A stretch of DNA of 16,789 nucleotides from Acidobacteriota bacterium (GTDB lineage: Bacteria > Acidobacteriota > Polarisedimenticolia > Polarisedimenticolales > Polarisedimenticolaceae): contig WVWW01000202.1 in the NCBI GenBank assembly GCA_011773795.1, positions 15,555-32,343 of the forward strand. Direction: 5' to 3'. Both the position numbers and the translations under genes were made by a program. The notes under the pieces were generated by a model. The model worked only from the letters and a program-made list of their open reading frames with translations, searched no databases and was not told the DNA's origin. Shown one piece after another: positions 14,813-16,789 of the stretch; within the stretch, counting starts at the first letter, position 1; the number at the start of each line of letters is the position of its first letter.

Positions 14813-14818
14813 TATGCT
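14813..14818 (+). promoter_or_regulatory. Candidate leaderless -10 box of trmJ-queG
   Basis: TATGCT ends 6 nt before the GTG start of trmJ at 14825. There is no good Shine-Dalgarno between them. TTCTGA (14791-14796), 16 bp upstream, is a poor -35. The geometry matches the other TA-N3-T boxes in this window. Confidence 0.45.
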
Positions 14819-14824
14819 GGGGCC

Positions 14825-15571
14825 GTGAGCGAACGCGCGGCCCAGACTTTCGACCCCGCCCGCATCCGTTTCGTGCTCGTCGAACCTCGACGGGCGGGCA
14901 ACATCGGTGCGGCCGCACGAGCCCTCGCCAACCTCGGGTACTCGCGACTCGAGATCGTACGCCCCGCCGAGGATCCGAAAGGTGTCGAGGCGCGGCGCAT
15001 GGCGGTTCACGCGACCACGTTGATCGACGCCGCGGGCGTGCACGCGAGCCTCGCGGGAGCGCTGGCCGGTGCACGAACGGTCGTCGGTACGACGGCGCGA
15101 ACCGGCAAGCAGCGCAAGCCGCACTGGCGCATCGACAGGCTCGCCGAGCAACTCCTCGCGCACGGCGATCCGGGCGAGATCGCGTTCGTTTTCGGCCGCG
15201 AAGACCACGGGCTCAGCGATGACGACCTCGATCGCTGTACGCACCTCGCGTACTTGCCCGCGGACGAAAACCAGCCCTCGTTCAACCTCGCCCAGGCGCT
15301 GCTCCTGGTCGCCTGGGAGTTGCGCCGCGCGGAGCTCGATCCGCCGGGGGCTCAGGGCCCTCCGGCCACCGACGAGGAGCGCGAAGCCTTCTACCGTCAT
15401 TTCGAGGAGGCGTTGCGAGCCATCGGCTATGTGACCGACCAGACGGCGCCGTCGATCATGCGCCGGCTGCGCAGGATCTACGGTCGCGCCGCGGTGACCG
15501 AGGAGGAACTCGCCACGCTGCGCGGGATGGCGCGTCAGATCCTGTGGGCCGCCGACAAGGCCGGCTTGTGA
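14825..15571 (+). CDS. trmJ: tRNA (cytidine/uridine-32-2'-O)-methyltransferase TrmJ (SpoU/TrmH family)
   Basis: This 248-residue SPOUT methyltransferase is the length of E. coli TrmJ. It uses S-adenosylmethionine to methylate the ribose of nucleotide 32 in the tRNA anticodon loop. SPOUT motif 1 is GNIGAAARALANLG (Asn26), motif 2 is FVFGREDHGLSDDDL (from Phe121), and motif 3 is NQPSFNLAQALLLVAWEL (Asn149 to about residue 166). Together they form the knotted cofactor site. The C-terminal helical extension with FYRHFEEALRAIGYV is characteristic of TrmJ rather than TrmL or TrmH. The start is a GTG with no clear Shine-Dalgarno but a -10-like TATGCT 6 nt upstream. Its TGA stop overlaps the GTG of queG by 4 nt, so the two anticodon-loop modification enzymes are translationally coupled. 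Confidence 0.92.
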   Translation: MSERAAQTFDPARIRFVLVEPRRAGNIGAAARALANLGYSRLEIVRPAEDPKGVEARRMAVHATTLIDAAGVHASLAGALAGARTVVGTTARTGKQRKPHWRIDRLAEQLLAHGDPGEIAFVFGREDHGLSDDDLDRCTHLAYLPADENQPSFNLAQALLLVAWELRRAELDPPGAQGPPATDEEREAFYRHFEEALRAIGYVTDQTAPSIMRRLRRIYGRAAVTEEELATLRGMARQILWAADKAGL

Positions 15572-16617
15572 CCTCACATGAGCTCAGCGTCGCGCTCAAG
15601 CGCCACATCCTCGACGAGGGCTTCGACGCCGTCGGGATCGCGGCGACGGGAAGGCTCGATCGCGATACGGCCGCGCTCGATGCCTGGCTCGATGCCGGGC
15701 ATCACGCGACGCTCGAGTGGATGCAACGGTACCGCGATACACGCGCCGACCCGACACGGCTGCTGCCCGGTTGCCGCAGCGTCGCGGTCGTGGCGATGAG
15801 CTACTGGCCCGGTGAAGAGGAGGCCCGCACGCCGCCCGGTCACGCGCGTGTCGCGTTGTACGCTCGAGGTCGCGATTACCACAAGGTGATGGGCAAGAGG
15901 CTCAAGCGCGTCGGCGCCTGGCTCGAAGCCGAGACGGGTGCGGCGACACGTACATTCGTCGACACCGGACCGGTGCTGGAGCGCGGCTGGGCCCAGCGGG
16001 CGGGTCTCGGTTGGATCGGCAAGAACGCGAACCTGCTGACGCGGGCGATGGGATCGTGGCTGCTGCTGGGCGAGCTGCTGACCACGGCGGAGCTGGATCC
16101 GGACGACGGCCCGCACGCGGATCATTGCGGCACGTGCACGGCCTGTGTCGAGGCCTGTCCGACCGACGCGATCGTCGCCGACGGTGTCGTCGATTCGCGA
16201 GCGTGCATCTCGTACTGGACGATCGAGCACCGCGGTGAGGTGCCCGAAGAGAAACGCGCGGGCAACGCGGACTGGATCTTCGGTTGCGACATCTGTCAAC
16301 GAGTCTGCCCGTGGAACGAAACGCACGCGCATCCGGTCGACGCCGAACGGTTCGAACGTCGCGACGACCTACGAGGGCTGGACCCGCTCGCGATCCTCGC
16401 GATGGATGAAGCGACGTTCCGTGCGACCTACTCCGGGACGCCGTTGATGCGCGCGAAGTGGGAGGGGATGCGGCGCAACGCCTGCATCGTGCTGGGCAAC
16501 CGTCGCGACCCCGCCGCGCTCGAGCTGCTGCATGCCGCGGCACGCGAGGATCCCGACCCGGTCGTTCGAAGCCACGCGGCCTGGGCGATCGAGCGCATCT
16601 CGGGAGCCTCCGGCTGA
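15568..16617 (+). CDS. queG: Epoxyqueuosine reductase QueG
   Basis: This 349-residue cobalamin- and iron-sulfur-dependent enzyme reduces epoxyqueuosine to queuosine at position 34 of tRNA, the last step of queuosine synthesis. After an N-terminal DUF1730-type region comes VDTGPVLERGW, where Asp132 corresponds to the conserved acid. GLGWIGKN follows. Ferredoxin-like cysteines are Cys187, Cys190, Cys193 and Cys197 (CGTCTACVEACP), then Cys213, Cys240, Cys243 and Cys247 (CDICQRVCPWN), for two 4Fe-4S clusters. The C-terminus (from about 300) has HEAT-like helices. The GTG at 15568 is chosen because it overlaps the trmJ stop as GTGA and has AAGG 7 nt upstream. An in-frame GTG at 15544 would lie inside trmJ. 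No other queuosine gene is in the window. Confidence 0.94.
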   Translation: MTSHELSVALKRHILDEGFDAVGIAATGRLDRDTAALDAWLDAGHHATLEWMQRYRDTRADPTRLLPGCRSVAVVAMSYWPGEEEARTPPGHARVALYARGRDYHKVMGKRLKRVGAWLEAETGAATRTFVDTGPVLERGWAQRAGLGWIGKNANLLTRAMGSWLLLGELLTTAELDPDDGPHADHCGTCTACVEACPTDAIVADGVVDSRACISYWTIEHRGEVPEEKRAGNADWIFGCDICQRVCPWNETHAHPVDAERFERRDDLRGLDPLAILAMDEATFRATYSGTPLMRAKWEGMRRNACIVLGNRRDPAALELLHAAAREDPDPVVRSHAAWAIERISGASG

Positions 16618-16670
16618 GCCGGCCGGGTCGGCGCAAACCCAGCGTGGGAGAGGCCTCGCGCCGGGTGTCG

Positions 16671-16679
16671 TGATACACT
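16671..16679 (+). promoter_or_regulatory. Candidate extended -10 promoter downstream of queG
   Basis: TGATACACT fits an extended -10 element (TG, one base, TACACT). No -35 is visible 16-18 bp upstream. Transcription would start near 16686, giving a leader of roughly 75-100 nt before the candidate start codons at 16762 and 16783. Confidence 0.4.
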
Positions 16680-16690
16680 GTCGTGGAAGC

Positions 16691-16738
16691 GAAAGCACGG
16701 CAAAAGCGGGCGTAACTTTCTGTCCCGAAAAGGCTTTC
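16691..16738 (+). other. Nested inverted repeats in a probable 5' leader
   Basis: GAAAGC (16691-16696) can pair with GCTTTC (16733-16738), and inside it CGGG (16707-16710) can pair with CCCG (16724-16727). This leaves an asymmetric internal loop (ACGGCAAAAG opposite AAAAG) and a 13-nt apical loop. It sits between a promoter-like element and the next start codon. It might be a structured leader or chance complementarity. I could not match it to a known riboswitch class. Confidence 0.3.
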
Positions 16739-16761
16739 CAGGCCTCGCGCTGGACCACTAG

Positions 16762-16789
16762 ATGTTGGGGTGGGGTAGGGCCATGAACG
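16762..16789 (+). CDS. Possible 5' end of the next gene (truncated by the window)
   Basis: Two in-frame ATGs (16762 and 16783) stay open to the window edge. The later one has a G-rich GGGGTAGGG a few bases upstream that could act as a weak ribosome-binding site. Position after a promoter-like box and a leader supports a gene start here, but only two to nine codons are visible, so no function can be proposed. Confidence 0.3.

Noticed and set aside
16610..16622. CCGGC-TGA-GCCGG hairpin at the queG stop as a terminator
   Set aside because: The stem is only 5 bp and no T tract follows; such short palindromes are expected by chance in this composition.
16691..16740. Cyclic-di-GMP-I (GEMM) riboswitch, suggested by CACGGCAAA and GGGCGTAA
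   Set aside because: The hairpin normally found between these segments is missing and the 3' half of the consensus (GCAAAGCC, the receptor helix) is absent.
1..16789. Mobile elements, CRISPR arrays, tRNA or rRNA genes, long direct repeats
   Set aside because: I found no transposase or integrase, no regularly spaced repeats, no tRNA-like cloverleaf and no rRNA segments on reading both strands.

Overview
The window is a G+C-rich (about two thirds by eye), densely packed chromosomal segment. I see no mobile elements, tRNAs, rRNAs or CRISPR arrays. The genes point to a diderm (Gram-negative-type) bacterium that makes menaquinone by the futalosine route: it has an outer-membrane beta-barrel protein, a heptosyltransferase-like GT9 enzyme and signal-peptide proteins, alongside MqnX-, MqnP- and UbiX-like enzymes. 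The secreted lysine/glutamate-rich coiled-coil protein and the overall gene flavour suggest Acidobacteriota or a similar phylum. That placement is an inference, not a demonstration.

Layout. Positions 1-2167 (+) hold a family-5 uracil-DNA glycosylase and a type I-beta glutamine synthetase, the latter closed by a hairpin terminator. A HAD-family phosphatase (-) and a GT9 glycosyltransferase (+) then diverge from a compact, nearly symmetric promoter at about 2957-2978. Next comes a cassette with its own promoter and ribosome-binding site: a small secreted coiled-coil protein (4110-4664), then a 2069-residue protein (4704-10913). The large protein carries an N-terminal inner-membrane anchor, a long TamB/AsmA-like periplasmic region with a TamB C-terminal domain, several POTRA domains and a C-terminal Omp85 (BamA/TamA-type) barrel. 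It is the most striking object in the window, because the TamB and TamA halves of the translocation and assembly module appear to be joined in one chain running from inner to outer membrane.

On the minus strand, 13628-10923 is a tightly coupled menaquinone operon: an aminodeoxyfutalosine deaminase-like amidohydrolase (mqnX), an MqnP-type prenyltransferase and a UbiX-type flavin prenyltransferase. Divergent from it are two uncharacterised exported proteins (13708-14796). They are followed by an overlapping pair of tRNA anticodon-loop modification genes, trmJ and queG (14825-16617). The last 170 bases hold a promoter-like element, a foldable leader and the probable first codons of another gene.

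Regulatory theme. At four gene starts (2979, 13628, 14116, 14825) a TA-N3-T hexamer resembling a -10 box ends exactly 6 nt before the start codon. This is the geometry of leaderless transcripts. Other starts (755, 4110) have clear Shine-Dalgarno sequences, and downstream genes in the coupled pairs use GTGA overlaps or a 1-nt gap. The organism therefore seems to mix leaderless, Shine-Dalgarno-led and coupled translation.
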